NCBI RefSeq assembly: GCF_040706535.1 | Contig: NZ_JAPDRJ010000001.1 | Span: 1,302,001 to 1,366,000, forward strand | Length of the DNA stretch: 64,000 bases | Direction: 5' to 3' | Source of the DNA: Lentisalinibacter orientalis | GTDB taxonomy: Bacteria > Pseudomonadota > Gammaproteobacteria > Steroidobacterales > Woeseiaceae | Shown: piece after piece, positions 16,893 to 25,534 of the stretch | Position numbering within the stretch: position 1 is the first letter of the stretch | How the letters are laid out: every line of letters begins with the position of its first letter | Made by a program: the position numbers and the translations under genes | Notes under the pieces: generated by a model | What the model was told of the DNA's origin: nothing | Database searches by the model: none | What the model saw: only the letters and a program-made list of their open reading frames with translations

Positions 16893-18908
16893 TCAGCCGG
16901 CGTAGCCCTCGTAGCGCCCGAGGACCGGCTCCAGCACCCCGGCCAGCTCGTCCAGATGCTGCTCGTAGCGGCGCCAGAAGCCGACGGCACCCTGGTAGAT
17001 CGGCTGACGCACCTGTTCCGAGCTCGCGGTCCGTACCGGGCGGTCCGTCTCGTGGAAGTTCAGGCAGGCGTCTTCCCACGGCAGCTCGCAGTAGTCGATC
17101 AGGCGGCGTACCTGGCTGTCGAAGTCGCTCACCAGCTCCTCGTACTGGACGGTGAGCACGCGCCCGGGCAGGACGGCGTGCCAGTGGTCCATCATGCGCT
17201 GATATTGCAGGAAATATTCGCCGATCTCGGTGAGGTCGTAGGTGAAAGTCTGACCGCGGGCGAACAGCTGGCGATAGCAGCTCAGGCACGAATCCATGGG
17301 GTGGCGCCGGGCATCGATGATCTTCGCCCGGGGCAGGATCAGGTGCGCGAAGCCCACGTTCGGGAAGTTGTTCGGCATCTTGTCGATGAACCGGGGCAGG
17401 CCCTCCACGCGATGCAGCGAGGCATGCTCCAGATAGCGGCGGCCCAGCGCCTCGAAGTTCGGTCCCTTCAGCTCGCGCACGGCCTGGGGGTAATTCACGC
17501 CGTCGGCGCGGTTGCGATTCAGGCTGGTGGCGACGCGGCCGAGATAGGGTAGTTCCGCCGTGCCTTCCACCTGGCTGTGGCTCGCCAGGATCTGCTCGAT
17601 CAGCGTGGAGCCGGAGCGCGGCAGCCCGACGATGAAGATCGGCGCCGGATCGTCGCAGCCGATGCCCTCGTTGACCGCCAGGAATTCCTCGGTGAAGACC
17701 TCGACGATGGCGTCGTTGTTCACCTCGGTCTGCACGGGGTCGTAGTTCTCCCGCATGCGCTGGCGGCGATTGCCCCTGTCGTAGTAATGCCAGGCCCGGT
17801 CGTAGTCTTCGCGATCTTCCCAGGCCTTGGCCAGGGCGAAGAGGAAGTTGACCTCGGATTGCTCGTTCAGGTCCGGCGTCTGCAGCGCCGCCTCCATCGC
17901 CTGTATATCCTCGTCGCCCAGCGGATAGGTCTTCAGGTTGGCCAGGCTCCACCAGGACTCGCCGTTGCCGGGCTTCAGGCGGATGCACTCCCGATAGGCC
18001 TCGATCGCTTCGGGCTGGCGGCCCAGGGTCTTCAGCGTGTGGCCCAGGCCGAGCCAGGCGCCTGCATGTTCGGGCTTCAGTTCGATTGCGCGCCGGTAGG
18101 CCGCGGCCGCAGCCGCGGTGCGGGCCGCGGGCGCCAGCGCGGCCGCCAGCAGGAAGTGGGCGTGGGAGCTGCGCGGATCGGTCTCGACGGCCTTCTCGAA
18201 GCACTCGATGGCCTCGGCGAGGCGGTTCTGGTCCTGGTGCAGACGCCCCAGGTCGATGATCGCGCCGGTGAAGTCGGGCGCCAGCCGTACCGCCTTCGAC
18301 AGCAGTTCCTCGGCATTCTCCGGGTGACCGGATTGCATGGCGATCACGCCGAGCAGCCGCAGCGCGGTGACGTTTTTCGGGTTGTCCTTCAGCACGCGCC
18401 GATACAGCCGCTCGGCTTCCTCGACCTTGCCCGAGCGGTGCAGACGGGCGGCCTCCGCGAGGCGTCCCTTCTCCGGGTTCAGCGCGAAGCAGCGCTCGAA
18501 CGCCTCGTCGGCCTCGTCGCTTTTGCCGTTGGCGAGCAGCGCCCGGCCGAGCTGGAAATGCGCCTGCTCCAGATCGGGGTCCAGGGTGACGGCACGGCGC
18601 AGCACCGCCTCGGCCTCCTCGTTGCGCCGCTGCTGGAGCAGCAACAGGCCCAGGTCCTCGTGGGGCTTGGCGAACGATGGCGCGAGAGCGATGGCCCGGC
18701 GCAGCTGCTCCTCGGCCTCGTCGAGCCGACGCGCCTTCAGCAGGATCGCGCCCATCAGGGCCGTGAAGTTGATGTCGTCCGGGTCCTCCGCCAGCGCTTC
18801 CCGGCAGACGGCAATCGCGCCTTCGGCATCGCCGCCGTTCAGCAGCCGGATGGCCTGGTGGAACGTGGCCCGCGGCGCGGCGACGCCGGAGCTGCTGCCC
18901 TCAGCCAT
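16893..18908 (-). CDS. TPR-repeat sulfotransferase
   Basis: A 671-residue protein. Residues about 15-325 are at least eight tetratricopeptide repeats (alternating amphipathic helices with the W/L-G-A-P pattern, e.g. AEAIECFEKAVETDP). Residues about 420-665 are a PAPS-dependent sulfotransferase domain: the 5'-phosphosulfate loop is IFIVGLPRSGSTLIEQI (425-440) and the 3'-phosphate-binding region includes RHPMDSCLSCY. This architecture resembles bacterial relatives of tyrosyl-protein and other TPR-sulfotransferases. It is cytoplasmic by sequence. It ends 31 nt from the convergent propeller gene and starts 18 nt upstream of nothing on its own strand except the amidohydrolase gene's end. Confidence 0.9.
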   Translation of the reverse strand: MAEGSSSGVAAPRATFHQAIRLLNGGDAEGAIAVCREALAEDPDDINFTALMGAILLKARRLDEAEEQLRRAIALAPSFAKPHEDLGLLLLQQRRNEEAEAVLRRAVTLDPDLEQAHFQLGRALLANGKSDEADEAFERCFALNPEKGRLAEAARLHRSGKVEEAERLYRRVLKDNPKNVTALRLLGVIAMQSGHPENAEELLSKAVRLAPDFTGAIIDLGRLHQDQNRLAEAIECFEKAVETDPRSSHAHFLLAAALAPAARTAAAAAAYRRAIELKPEHAGAWLGLGHTLKTLGRQPEAIEAYRECIRLKPGNGESWWSLANLKTYPLGDEDIQAMEAALQTPDLNEQSEVNFLFALAKAWEDREDYDRAWHYYDRGNRRQRMRENYDPVQTEVNNDAIVEVFTEEFLAVNEGIGCDDPAPIFIVGLPRSGSTLIEQILASHSQVEGTAELPYLGRVATSLNRNRADGVNYPQAVRELKGPNFEALGRRYLEHASLHRVEGLPRFIDKMPNNFPNVGFAHLILPRAKIIDARRHPMDSCLSCYRQLFARGQTFTYDLTEIGEYFLQYQRMMDHWHAVLPGRVLTVQYEELVSDFDSQVRRLIDYCELPWEDACLNFHETDRPVRTASSEQVRQPIYQGAVGFWRRYEQHLDELAGVLEPVLGRYEGYAG

Positions 18909-18926
18909 GGATGCCGGCCCTTGTAT

Positions 18927-20678
18927 TCAGGTGTCGGTCTCCGCCGGTGCGCCTGCGTCGGCCTTTTCATCGCGCTCGTAGACGATGCCGCCGTCGAGCA
19001 GCGTCATGTCCACCCGGACCTCGCTCAGCTCCCCGGCCGGGATGGCGAAGATGTTGCGGTCGAGCACCACGATATCCGCCCGCTTGCCGGTCTCGATGGA
19101 GCCGGTGATGTCGTCGTGGCCGAGCAGCCGCGCCGCGTTGCGGGTGTAGGCGTCGAGCATCGTCGCGAGATCCACGGCTTCGTCGGCGTTCAGCGTGCCG
19201 TCGACTTGGCCGGAGGCATCCTGCCGGGTGATGGCCGTCTCGATGGCCTCCAGCGGGTTCATCGACGACACGGCCCAGTCGCTGGAGCCGACGATCGTGC
19301 CGCCGGCGCGGTGGATGCTGCCGATGGGATACATGCGCTCCACGCGCTCCGGGCCCACGACAGGCAGGTTGATCTCCATGATCCACGCGTCCGGATACGC
19401 CCACAGCGCCTGGAAACTGGCGGCGACGCCGAGCTCGGCGAAGCGGGGGATGTCGTCGGGGTGGACCAGCTGCAGGTGCGTGATGTGATGCCGGTTGCCG
19501 GTGTCGCCGTTCGCCTTGCGCGCGGCCTCGATGGCGTCCAGCCCCTCGCGTACGGCGAGGTCGCCGATGGCGTGCATGTGGATCTGCAGACCCATCGCAT
19601 CGAAGCGGGTGACCGCATCTTTCAGCTCGTCGCTCTCGAAATTCAGCACACCGCGGTGCTCGCGCATGCCGGTGTAGGGCTCGACCAGGGCGGCGGTCTC
19701 GCCCTCCAGCACGCCGTCGACGAAGAACTTCACCGCGCTGACGCTGAAGCGCTCGCCGGCGAACTCGTCGCGCCGGGCCAGCGCGGCTTCCCATGCCTCG
19801 CCCTGGTGTTTGGCATTGACGCCGTAGGTGAGCGAGGCCTTCACCCGGGCGTCGAGCCCGTCTGATTCGGCCACTGCCCGATACACCTCCCAGTCGGGCA
19901 CGCCCGTCCAGGCGTCGACGAGGGAGGTGATGCCGTAGCGCGCCGTCTCCGCCAGCGTCGCCTCGAGTGCCGCCACCCGGTCCTCGAACGTGGTCTGCGG
20001 CAGCAGCGCCTCCACCGGCGCCCGCGCGGTCTCGCGCAGCATGCCGGTCGGCTCGCCGGTCTCGGGGTCGCGCTCGATGACGCCCTTGGGCGGGTCCGGC
20101 GTCTCCGCGGTGATGCCCGCCAGCTCGAGGACCTTCGAGTTGGCCAGATCGTTGTGGCCGTCGGTGCCGCGCAGGTAGACGTAGCGATCGGGCGCGATCT
20201 CGTCCAGCAGCGACTTGTGGGGATTGCCGCCGGGGAAGGCGGCCAGGTCGAAGTTCTCGCCGATCACCCATTCGTCGTCGCTCTCCGCCACGCATTCCGC
20301 GACTTTCGCGAGGATGGCGTCCGGGGTCGTGAGTCCGAACAACGAGCAGCCGAGCAGCATCTCGCCGCCGGTGATCGGGTGCATGTGGGCGTCGTGCAGG
20401 CCGGGCAGGACCACGCGGCCGGCCAGGTCGACCACGCGGGTGTCGGCGCCGATCCAGGCGCTCACTTCGCCGGCGCCGCCCACCGCGACGATGGTGTCGC
20501 CGCGGACGGCCACCGCCTCGGCACGGCTGCGTTCTTCGTCCGCGGTATGGATGATGCCGCCGGTGAAAACGATGTCCGCGGGTTCGACGCCGGCGGCTTC
20601 CCCGGCCTCCCCGGCGGGCCGCTCCGCGCAGCCGGCCTGGAGAACCAGGAGCGCCGTCGCCAGCAGCGTCGCGCGCAT
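18927..20678 (-). CDS. Lipoprotein amidohydrolase (YtcJ-like)
   Basis: A 583-residue protein with a lipobox signal (LLVLQAGC) and an amidohydrolase-superfamily domain. The metal-binding HxH is HDAHMHP; later histidines HMHAIGD and HHITHLQ and the aspartate in GSSDW complete the expected metal site. YtcJ-like enzymes hydrolyse N-acyl or amide bonds in small molecules, but the substrate is unpredictable. The ATG at 20678 gives a proper lipoprotein signal, whereas an upstream start would bury it. The gene begins 4 nt after the MepK-like gene's stop, so the two form one transcription unit. Confidence 0.88.
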   Translation of the reverse strand: MRATLLATALLVLQAGCAERPAGEAGEAAGVEPADIVFTGGIIHTADEERSRAEAVAVRGDTIVAVGGAGEVSAWIGADTRVVDLAGRVVLPGLHDAHMHPITGGEMLLGCSLFGLTTPDAILAKVAECVAESDDEWVIGENFDLAAFPGGNPHKSLLDEIAPDRYVYLRGTDGHNDLANSKVLELAGITAETPDPPKGVIERDPETGEPTGMLRETARAPVEALLPQTTFEDRVAALEATLAETARYGITSLVDAWTGVPDWEVYRAVAESDGLDARVKASLTYGVNAKHQGEAWEAALARRDEFAGERFSVSAVKFFVDGVLEGETAALVEPYTGMREHRGVLNFESDELKDAVTRFDAMGLQIHMHAIGDLAVREGLDAIEAARKANGDTGNRHHITHLQLVHPDDIPRFAELGVAASFQALWAYPDAWIMEINLPVVGPERVERMYPIGSIHRAGGTIVGSSDWAVSSMNPLEAIETAITRQDASGQVDGTLNADEAVDLATMLDAYTRNAARLLGHDDITGSIETGKRADIVVLDRNIFAIPAGELSEVRVDMTLLDGGIVYERDEKADAGAPAETDT

Positions 20679-20682
20679 CGTC

Positions 20683-21240
20683 CTACCAGCTCCGCACGCG
20701 GCCGGTATCCACGTGGAGGAAGTCCGAGCGGGCGTAATAGCCGACACCGCCCCGGCGCAGGCTCATCGCGGCCTTGCGCAGCTTCGCGGTGTCGTAGCCG
20801 GAGAGGCGGACGTCGATGGCGCGACCCTGCATGTGCAGGCTGCGCTTCGCCACGCCCGAGCTTGCGCTGCGCAGCATGGCGTTGGTCTGGGGCGAGCGGT
20901 AGCCGGAGATGATCTGGAACTCGGCGGTGCTGCCGGTCAGGGACCGCAGGTCGGCCAGGGTGTCCAGCAGTGTGACGTCCATCTCCCATACTTCGCCGGT
21001 ACGGAAATCGCGCAGCAGATGGTTGATCTCGGCCAGCGCGTCGGGGACGTATTCGCCGCCCTCGAAATAGACGGCCTTCAGCCTCTCGCCGGTGTGGTTG
21101 TGCGAGAAGGCGAGGCTGCGGGTCTCCAGTGCGGCCGCCGCGCGGCTCCAGGGCGCCAGCATCGCGGCCCCTGCCGCGGCGCCCGCCAGAAACCGGCGCC
21201 GCGAAGCGCAATGACTATCGTCCGGGGTGTCTCCTGCCAT
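20683..21240 (-). CDS. DUF882/YcbK (MepK-type) murein endopeptidase
   Basis: A 185-residue protein of the M15/DUF882 family. A twin-arginine signal (SRRRFLAGAAAG) is followed by a short linker and the catalytic domain with the zinc motifs SLHMQGRAIDV (His and Asp) and FLHVDTG (His), plus QIISGYRSP, all conserved in E. coli MepK (YcbK), which cleaves mDAP-mDAP 3-3 crosslinks made by L,D-transpeptidases. The ATG at 21240 has GGGAGAG 4-10 nt upstream. The divergent neighbour is an L,D-transpeptidase, a pairing also found in E. coli (ycbB/ycbK), which supports a shared role in 3-3 crosslink turnover. Confidence 0.88.
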   Translation of the reverse strand: MAGDTPDDSHCASRRRFLAGAAAGAAMLAPWSRAAAALETRSLAFSHNHTGERLKAVYFEGGEYVPDALAEINHLLRDFRTGEVWEMDVTLLDTLADLRSLTGSTAEFQIISGYRSPQTNAMLRSASSGVAKRSLHMQGRAIDVRLSGYDTAKLRKAAMSLRRGGVGYYARSDFLHVDTGRVRSW

Positions 21241-21445
21241 GTTCTCTCCCATTGTCGGGTCCCATCGTCGCAACCCGTTGTCGTAACCCGTTGTCGTGCC
21301 AGTACTGCCAGCAGACTCCGTTCGCACACGATCGACTCCGATGGGCGATTATGGACGACGAGGACGCAGACTGGAAAGAATATCGACAGGTTGAGCTCCC
21401 TGCGGTTCCCGTTCCGTGTCGCCGGTCCCGGTTTAGAATAGTGGC

Positions 21446-23170
21446 GTGTCCTACCACGGCGCCCCGATCAACCACCCCATTCCGCAGGCCCGACTGCCGG
21501 TCCTGCTGCTGGCTCTGCTGCTGACCGGTGCCGCTGCGGGGGCTGCGGCCTCGCCATGGGATCAGGAACTGCACGGCTCCGCGGAGCAGGCCGTCCGGGA
21601 GCGGCTGCGCCAGCGGCTGGAGCAGATCGAGGCGGATACCCTGCATGTGCTCGAGGGGGAGCCGCTGGCGGCCCGCACGCTGCTTCCGGATCTCTACGCC
21701 GCCCGGCGCTTCCGGCCGTTATGGTCCGAGGCGGAGCGCCGCCGCGAGTTGCTGGCGCTGGTGCGCGCGAGCGCGGAGCAGGGACTGAACCCCGGCGATT
21801 ATCATCTCGCCGTCCTGGAGCGCCATGTCGACGACATGGGCGCCGACGGGGACCCCTACGGCAGGGCGGACCGGGATCTGCTCATGACCGACGCCCTGGC
21901 GCGACTCGCCCATCACCTCGTCTACGGGAAGGTGGAGCCCTCGCGCCTCGATCCTCACTGGAATTTTCACCCGGACACCGAGGAAGGCGACCCGGTGGCC
22001 ACGCTGCAAGCGGCGCTGGCGGCGGAGTCCCTGGCCGGGTTCTTCAGTCTCGAGCGGGGAGCGCCGTACCGGCAACTGGTGGCGGCTCTGGCCCGCTACC
22101 GGGACATCGCCGCCTCGGGCGGCTGGCAGGCGATCCCGGCCGGGCCGGCGCTGAAGCCCGGCATGCGGGATCCGCGGGTGGCCGCGGTCCGCTCACGGCT
22201 GGCTGCGGAGATCCCGCTGCCGGCGGCGCCGGATCCCTGGCAGTACGACGACGTGGTCGAAGCCGCCGTGGCCGCCTTCCAGCGTCGCTACGGGCTGGAG
22301 CCGGACGGGGTCGTCGGCGCCCGCACGCTGGCGGCGATGAACCTCCCGGTCGCCGCGCGCATCGACCAGATTCGCGTGAACCTGGATCGGGCCCGCTGGG
22401 TGCTGGAGCGCCCGGAGCGTGACTACCTTTTGGTGAACATCGCCGGCTTCCGCGCCTTCCTCATGCGCGGCGACGCAATCCACTGGGAGACGCGGGTGGT
22501 GGTGGGGCAGCCCTACCGGCGCACCCCCGTGTTCCGCTCCAGGATCGTCTATCTCGTCTTCAACCCCACCTGGACGGTGCCCCCGGTGATACTGGAGAAC
22601 GACATCATCCCGGAGGCCATCGCGGAACCGGCCGCCGTGACCCGGCGAAATCTGCACGTGGTGGCGGCCGACGGCAGCGTCGTTGCGCCGCAGGAGGTCG
22701 ACTGGTCCCGCTACCGGAATGGAGCTTTGCCCTATCAGCTGGTGCAGCCCCCGGGTCCCGGCAACGCCCTCGGGCGGGTGAAGTTCATCCTGCCCAATCC
22801 GTACAACGTCTATCTGCACGACACACCGGGCAGGGAGCTGTTCCGGAGCGCCGATCGCAGCTTCAGCTCCGGCTGCATCCGCGTGGAGCGGCCGCTGGAA
22901 CTGGCGGCGCTGCTGCTGGACGGGGATCCGGACTGGGGGCCTGCGGAGATCGATGCCGCGGCGGCGACCGGGCTCACGCGCACCGTCTTCCTGCCGCGTC
23001 CGGTCCCCGTCATGATCCTGTACTGGACGGCCGGCATGGGCTCCGACGGCGAGTTCGGCTTCTACCCGGACGTCTACGAGCGCGACGCGGCCGTGTTGCG
23101 GGCACTGGACAGCGACTTCGACGTGCCCGCCGGGCTCGATCCCGGCGCTTCGGGGAGCCTGTTGCCGTAG
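21446..23170 (+). CDS. L,D-transpeptidase (YcbB/LdtD-like)
   Basis: A 574-residue periplasmic enzyme. The signal peptide (about 17-37) is followed by an N-terminal domain, a peptidoglycan-binding-type segment (VAAFQRRYGLEPDGVVGARTLAAMN, about 272-297) and a YkuD catalytic domain with HDTPGRELF and the active-site SSGCIRV (Cys477). It catalyses 3-3 crosslinks in peptidoglycan, and the length matches YcbB (615 in E. coli) rather than short Ldts. The start is a GTG at 21446 with little upstream Shine-Dalgarno. It is divergent from the MepK-like gene. Confidence 0.9.
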   Translation: MSYHGAPINHPIPQARLPVLLLALLLTGAAAGAAASPWDQELHGSAEQAVRERLRQRLEQIEADTLHVLEGEPLAARTLLPDLYAARRFRPLWSEAERRRELLALVRASAEQGLNPGDYHLAVLERHVDDMGADGDPYGRADRDLLMTDALARLAHHLVYGKVEPSRLDPHWNFHPDTEEGDPVATLQAALAAESLAGFFSLERGAPYRQLVAALARYRDIAASGGWQAIPAGPALKPGMRDPRVAAVRSRLAAEIPLPAAPDPWQYDDVVEAAVAAFQRRYGLEPDGVVGARTLAAMNLPVAARIDQIRVNLDRARWVLERPERDYLLVNIAGFRAFLMRGDAIHWETRVVVGQPYRRTPVFRSRIVYLVFNPTWTVPPVILENDIIPEAIAEPAAVTRRNLHVVAADGSVVAPQEVDWSRYRNGALPYQLVQPPGPGNALGRVKFILPNPYNVYLHDTPGRELFRSADRSFSSGCIRVERPLELAALLLDGDPDWGPAEIDAAAATGLTRTVFLPRPVPVMILYWTAGMGSDGEFGFYPDVYERDAAVLRALDSDFDVPAGLDPGASGSLLP

Positions 23171-23188
23171 CGTCCGCGGCGGGCCGGC

Positions 23189-23614
23189 TCAGGCCTCCAG
23201 CGCCTCGCGGACGTGGCGCAGCACCTCCGTCGCGCCGCGCAGCTGGTCGTCGGACACGCCGATGCCCGCCTGGTCGAGCTGATGGGCCTCGCGGCTGCGG
23301 ATGTCCTCGATCACCTTCTGCCCCGCCGCCGTCAGCCGCACCAGCTTCGAGCGCCGGTGAGCGGGATTCTCCACCCGCTCGACCAGGCCCTCGTGCAGCA
23401 GCGGATTGACGAGCGCCTGGATGTGCTGGCGCGATACCCGCCGCGCCCGGGCGATGGCCGGCACGGTCGACGGGCCCTCGCGCAGCAGGTGCTCGAGCAC
23501 CGCACGGCGGGGCTGGGTCATCTCGGAGTCTTCGTGCAGCTGTTCTCCGGTGTGGATCAGCGTGGTGAAGAGCAGCCGTACCTCGTGGAACAGGTCGTCG
23601 AAGTGTTTCTGCAT
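23189..23614 (-). CDS. MarR-family transcriptional regulator
   Basis: A 141-residue winged-helix regulator. Residues about 35-100 contain the helix-turn-helix (TVPAIARARRVSRQHIQALVNPLLHEGLV) and the wing (ENPAHRRSKLVRLT). MarR proteins bind palindromes as dimers and respond to phenolic or oxidative ligands. A strong 37-bp dyad and a promoter lie directly upstream, so autorepression is likely. It converges on the transpeptidase gene with an 18-nt gap. The effector and other targets are unknown; the nearest plus-strand gene is hpf, more than 300 nt away. Confidence 0.9.
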   Translation of the reverse strand: MQKHFDDLFHEVRLLFTTLIHTGEQLHEDSEMTQPRRAVLEHLLREGPSTVPAIARARRVSRQHIQALVNPLLHEGLVERVENPAHRRSKLVRLTAAGQKVIEDIRSREAHQLDQAGIGVSDDQLRGATEVLRHVREALEA

Positions 23615-23625
23615 GTCAGGCCTCC

Positions 23626-23662
23626 TGACAAAATAATTGTCTTCAAGACAATCCGCATGTCA
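23626..23662 (-). promoter_or_regulatory. Operator/promoter of the MarR gene
   Basis: A 17-bp perfect palindrome, ATTGTCTTCAAGACAAT (23636-23652), is flanked at exactly equal distance by TGACA (23626-23630) and TGTCA (23658-23662), so the full dyad spans 37 bp around base 23644. On the minus strand a consensus -35 TTGACA (23658-23663) and a -10 candidate GACAAT (23636-23641) sit 16 bp apart, so a bound dimer would block the promoter. It lies 12-48 nt before the MarR start codon. Confidence 0.75.
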
Positions 23663-23761
23663 ATAATATCACGACCCCTGGCGCCTGTAACCGGGTCTTG
23701 CGGCGGGTGCAGAAAGCCGGCGTACCGTGCTGCTTTGCAGCGGGCGCGAGGGCACCGCCGC

Positions 23762-23770
23762 TGCTAGTAT
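23762..23770 (+). promoter_or_regulatory. Candidate extended -10 promoter for hpf
   Basis: TGCTAGTAT fits an extended -10 (TGnTAnnnT). No good -35 is visible, as is common for this promoter type. It would give a leader of about 190 nt before hpf. Confidence 0.4.
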
Positions 23771-23801
23771 CGACCCACAGGCAGGCACGGGCGGGATACG
23801 C

Positions 23802-23847
23802 GGAGGAGGGGTGCCCACCGGACGAGGCACTCCAGCCAATATCCTCC
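23802..23847 (+). other. Hairpin in the hpf leader
   Basis: GGAGGA and GGGGTGCC on the left pair with GGCACTCC (one G-U pair) and TCCTCC on the right, with an eight-base bulge on the 3' side and a ten-base loop. The stem hides a GGAGGAGGGG run that could otherwise recruit ribosomes upstream of hpf. Confidence 0.4.
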
Positions 23848-23968
23848 GCCGTCGGCGGCAGCATCGATCGTGGATTCCACTGATGGCTGCTCCGGGGGAG
23901 CCCGCCGCATAGTCGAAACAGGCATCCGGAAAAGGCACCGGAAAAGGCATCCAGAGAGGAGTCGCCTA

Positions 23969-24322
23969 ATGCAGATACCCGTCGAAGTCCGCTTCAAGGA
24001 CATCCCGCGCTCCCCGGCGCTGGAGACCGTCATCCGTGAACAGGCAGAGAAGCTCGAGCAGGTGTGCTCGGACATCATCTCGTGCCGGGTGACCGTGGAG
24101 GCGCCGCACCGGCACCAGAACAAGGGGCGGATCTATCACGTCGTCGTGGACATCAACGTGCCGGGGCGCGAGATCGTCGTGAGCCATGCCCAGGAAGACA
24201 ACCACGCCCACGAGGACCCGTACGTGGCGGTGAACGACTCGTTCCGTGCGGCGACGCGCCGGCTGAAGGGCTACAATCGCCAGCGCACCGGCAAGGCCCG
24301 GGCGGCGCAAGAGGCAGGCTGA
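23969..24322 (+). CDS. hpf: Ribosome hibernation-promoting factor family protein
   Basis: A 117-residue protein of the HPF/RaiA family (short form), which binds the 30S decoding centre and inactivates idle ribosomes. The N-terminal beta-alpha-beta core (MQIPVEVRFKDIPRS, then ETVIREQAEKLEQ) and basic C-terminal end (AATRRLKGYNRQRTGKAR) are typical. It may be closer to the RaiA-like 'HPF/RaiA family' than to the HPF next to rpoN, since no rpoN or PTS genes are nearby. The ATG at 23969 is preceded by AGAGAGGAG. It converges on an M20 peptidase gene (4-nt gap). Confidence 0.85.
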   Translation: MQIPVEVRFKDIPRSPALETVIREQAEKLEQVCSDIISCRVTVEAPHRHQNKGRIYHVVVDINVPGREIVVSHAQEDNHAHEDPYVAVNDSFRAATRRLKGYNRQRTGKARAAQEAG

Positions 24323-24326
24323 GAGT

Positions 24327-25517
24327 TCAGGCGGCCCGGGGCGCGCGCTCGGCGCGGCCGAGCAGTTCGCCCACCAGGCTGACCCAGTAGGCGACGCCGA
24401 TCGGCAGCGCCTCGTCGTTGAAGTCGTAACGGGCGTTGTGCAGCATGCAGCCGCCCTCGCCGGGGCCGTTGCCGAGCCACAGATAACAGCCGGGCTTCTC
24501 CTCGAGCATGAACGCAAAGTCCTCGCCGCCCATGGTGGGCGGCAGGTCGCGGTGCACGTTGCCGGCGCCGGCCACGGCCGCCGCCGCCCGTGCGGCGATC
24601 TCCGCCTCGTCCGGCGTGTTCACCGTGGGCGGGTAGGTGCGGTGGTAGGTCGTCTCGGCCGTGGCGCCGAAGCCTGCCGCCACGCCGGCGGCCACCCGCG
24701 CGATGTCCCGTTCGATCCGGTCGCGTGACTCCGGTGTGAGCGTGCGCGCGGTGCCCTTCAGCACCACCTCGTCGGGGATGACGTTGAAGGTCTCGCCGCC
24801 CCGCAGCACGGTGACCGAGACCACCACCGAATCGGTCGGCTCCGTGTTACGGCTGGCCAGCGACTGCAGCGCGGTGATGATGTGGGCGGCGGTCACCACC
24901 GGGTCGATGGTCTGGTGGGGCATGGCGGCATGGCCGCCGCGGCCGCGCACGGTGATCTCGAACTTGTCCGAGGCGGCCATCTGGGGGCCGACGCGCACCG
25001 CGAACTCGCCCACCGGCAGCCCGGGCCAGTTGTGCATGCCGTAGACCGATTCCACCGGGAACAGATCGAACAGGCCGTCTTCGATCATCGCCTTTGCGCC
25101 GGCCCGGCCTTCCTCGGCGGGCTGGAAGATGAAGTGCACCACCCCGTCGAAGTCCGGATTGGCGGCCAGGTGCTCCGCCGCGCCGAGCAGCATGGTGGTG
25201 TGGCCGTCGTGGCCGCAGGCGTGCATCAGGCCCGGGTGGCGGGAGCGGTGCTCGAACTCGTTCAGCTCCTGGATGGGCAGCGCGTCCATGTCGGCCCTGA
25301 GGCCGATGGCACGGTCGGAGTTGCCGGCGCGGAGTGTGCCCACCACGCCGGTCACCCCGAGGCCGCGGTGCACCTCCAGGCCGAAAGCCGCCAGTTTCTC
25401 CGCCACGAAGTCGCTGGTGGCCTTCTCCTCGTAGGCGAGTTCCGGGTGTGCGTGGATGTGATGGCGCCAGGCGGTCAGCGCCTGCTGGCGTTCGCGTATC
25501 CGGTCCAGGAGTTCCAT
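24327..25517 (-). CDS. M20-family amidohydrolase (aminoacylase/hippuricase type)
   Basis: A 396-residue metallopeptidase of the M20D family. The metal site is indicated by HACGHDGHT (Cys101, His103), the EE pair in QPAEEG, and TMGGEDFAFM near the C-terminus; the dimerisation domain lies between about 180 and 290. Such enzymes cleave N-acyl amino acids. It has no signal peptide and is cytoplasmic. It begins 17 nt after the ABC transporter gene ends, in the same orientation, so co-transcription is likely. Confidence 0.92.
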   Translation of the reverse strand: MELLDRIRERQQALTAWRHHIHAHPELAYEEKATSDFVAEKLAAFGLEVHRGLGVTGVVGTLRAGNSDRAIGLRADMDALPIQELNEFEHRSRHPGLMHACGHDGHTTMLLGAAEHLAANPDFDGVVHFIFQPAEEGRAGAKAMIEDGLFDLFPVESVYGMHNWPGLPVGEFAVRVGPQMAASDKFEITVRGRGGHAAMPHQTIDPVVTAAHIITALQSLASRNTEPTDSVVVSVTVLRGGETFNVIPDEVVLKGTARTLTPESRDRIERDIARVAAGVAAGFGATAETTYHRTYPPTVNTPDEAEIAARAAAAVAGAGNVHRDLPPTMGGEDFAFMLEEKPGCYLWLGNGPGEGGCMLHNARYDFNDEALPIGVAYWVSLVGELLGRAERAPRAA

Positions 25518-25534
25518 GCCTTATTCCGTCTCCG

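Larger units (their letters stand above)
23615..23968. other. 354-nt gap between the MarR gene and hpf
   Basis: No confident gene is seen here beyond the MarR operator at 23626-23662. Plus-strand signals are an extended -10 TGCTAGTAT (23762-23770) and a hairpin at 23802-23847, which together suggest a leader of about 190 nt on the hpf mRNA. Two copies of a 12- to 13-bp unit, CCGGAAAAGGCA, sit at 23926-23950, just before the hpf ribosome-binding site. Confidence 0.5.

Noticed and set aside
23727..23912. Short ORF in the hpf leader
   Set aside because: Its ATG lies upstream of the likely promoter and the GTG alternative is too close to GGAGGAGGG; no recognisable product.
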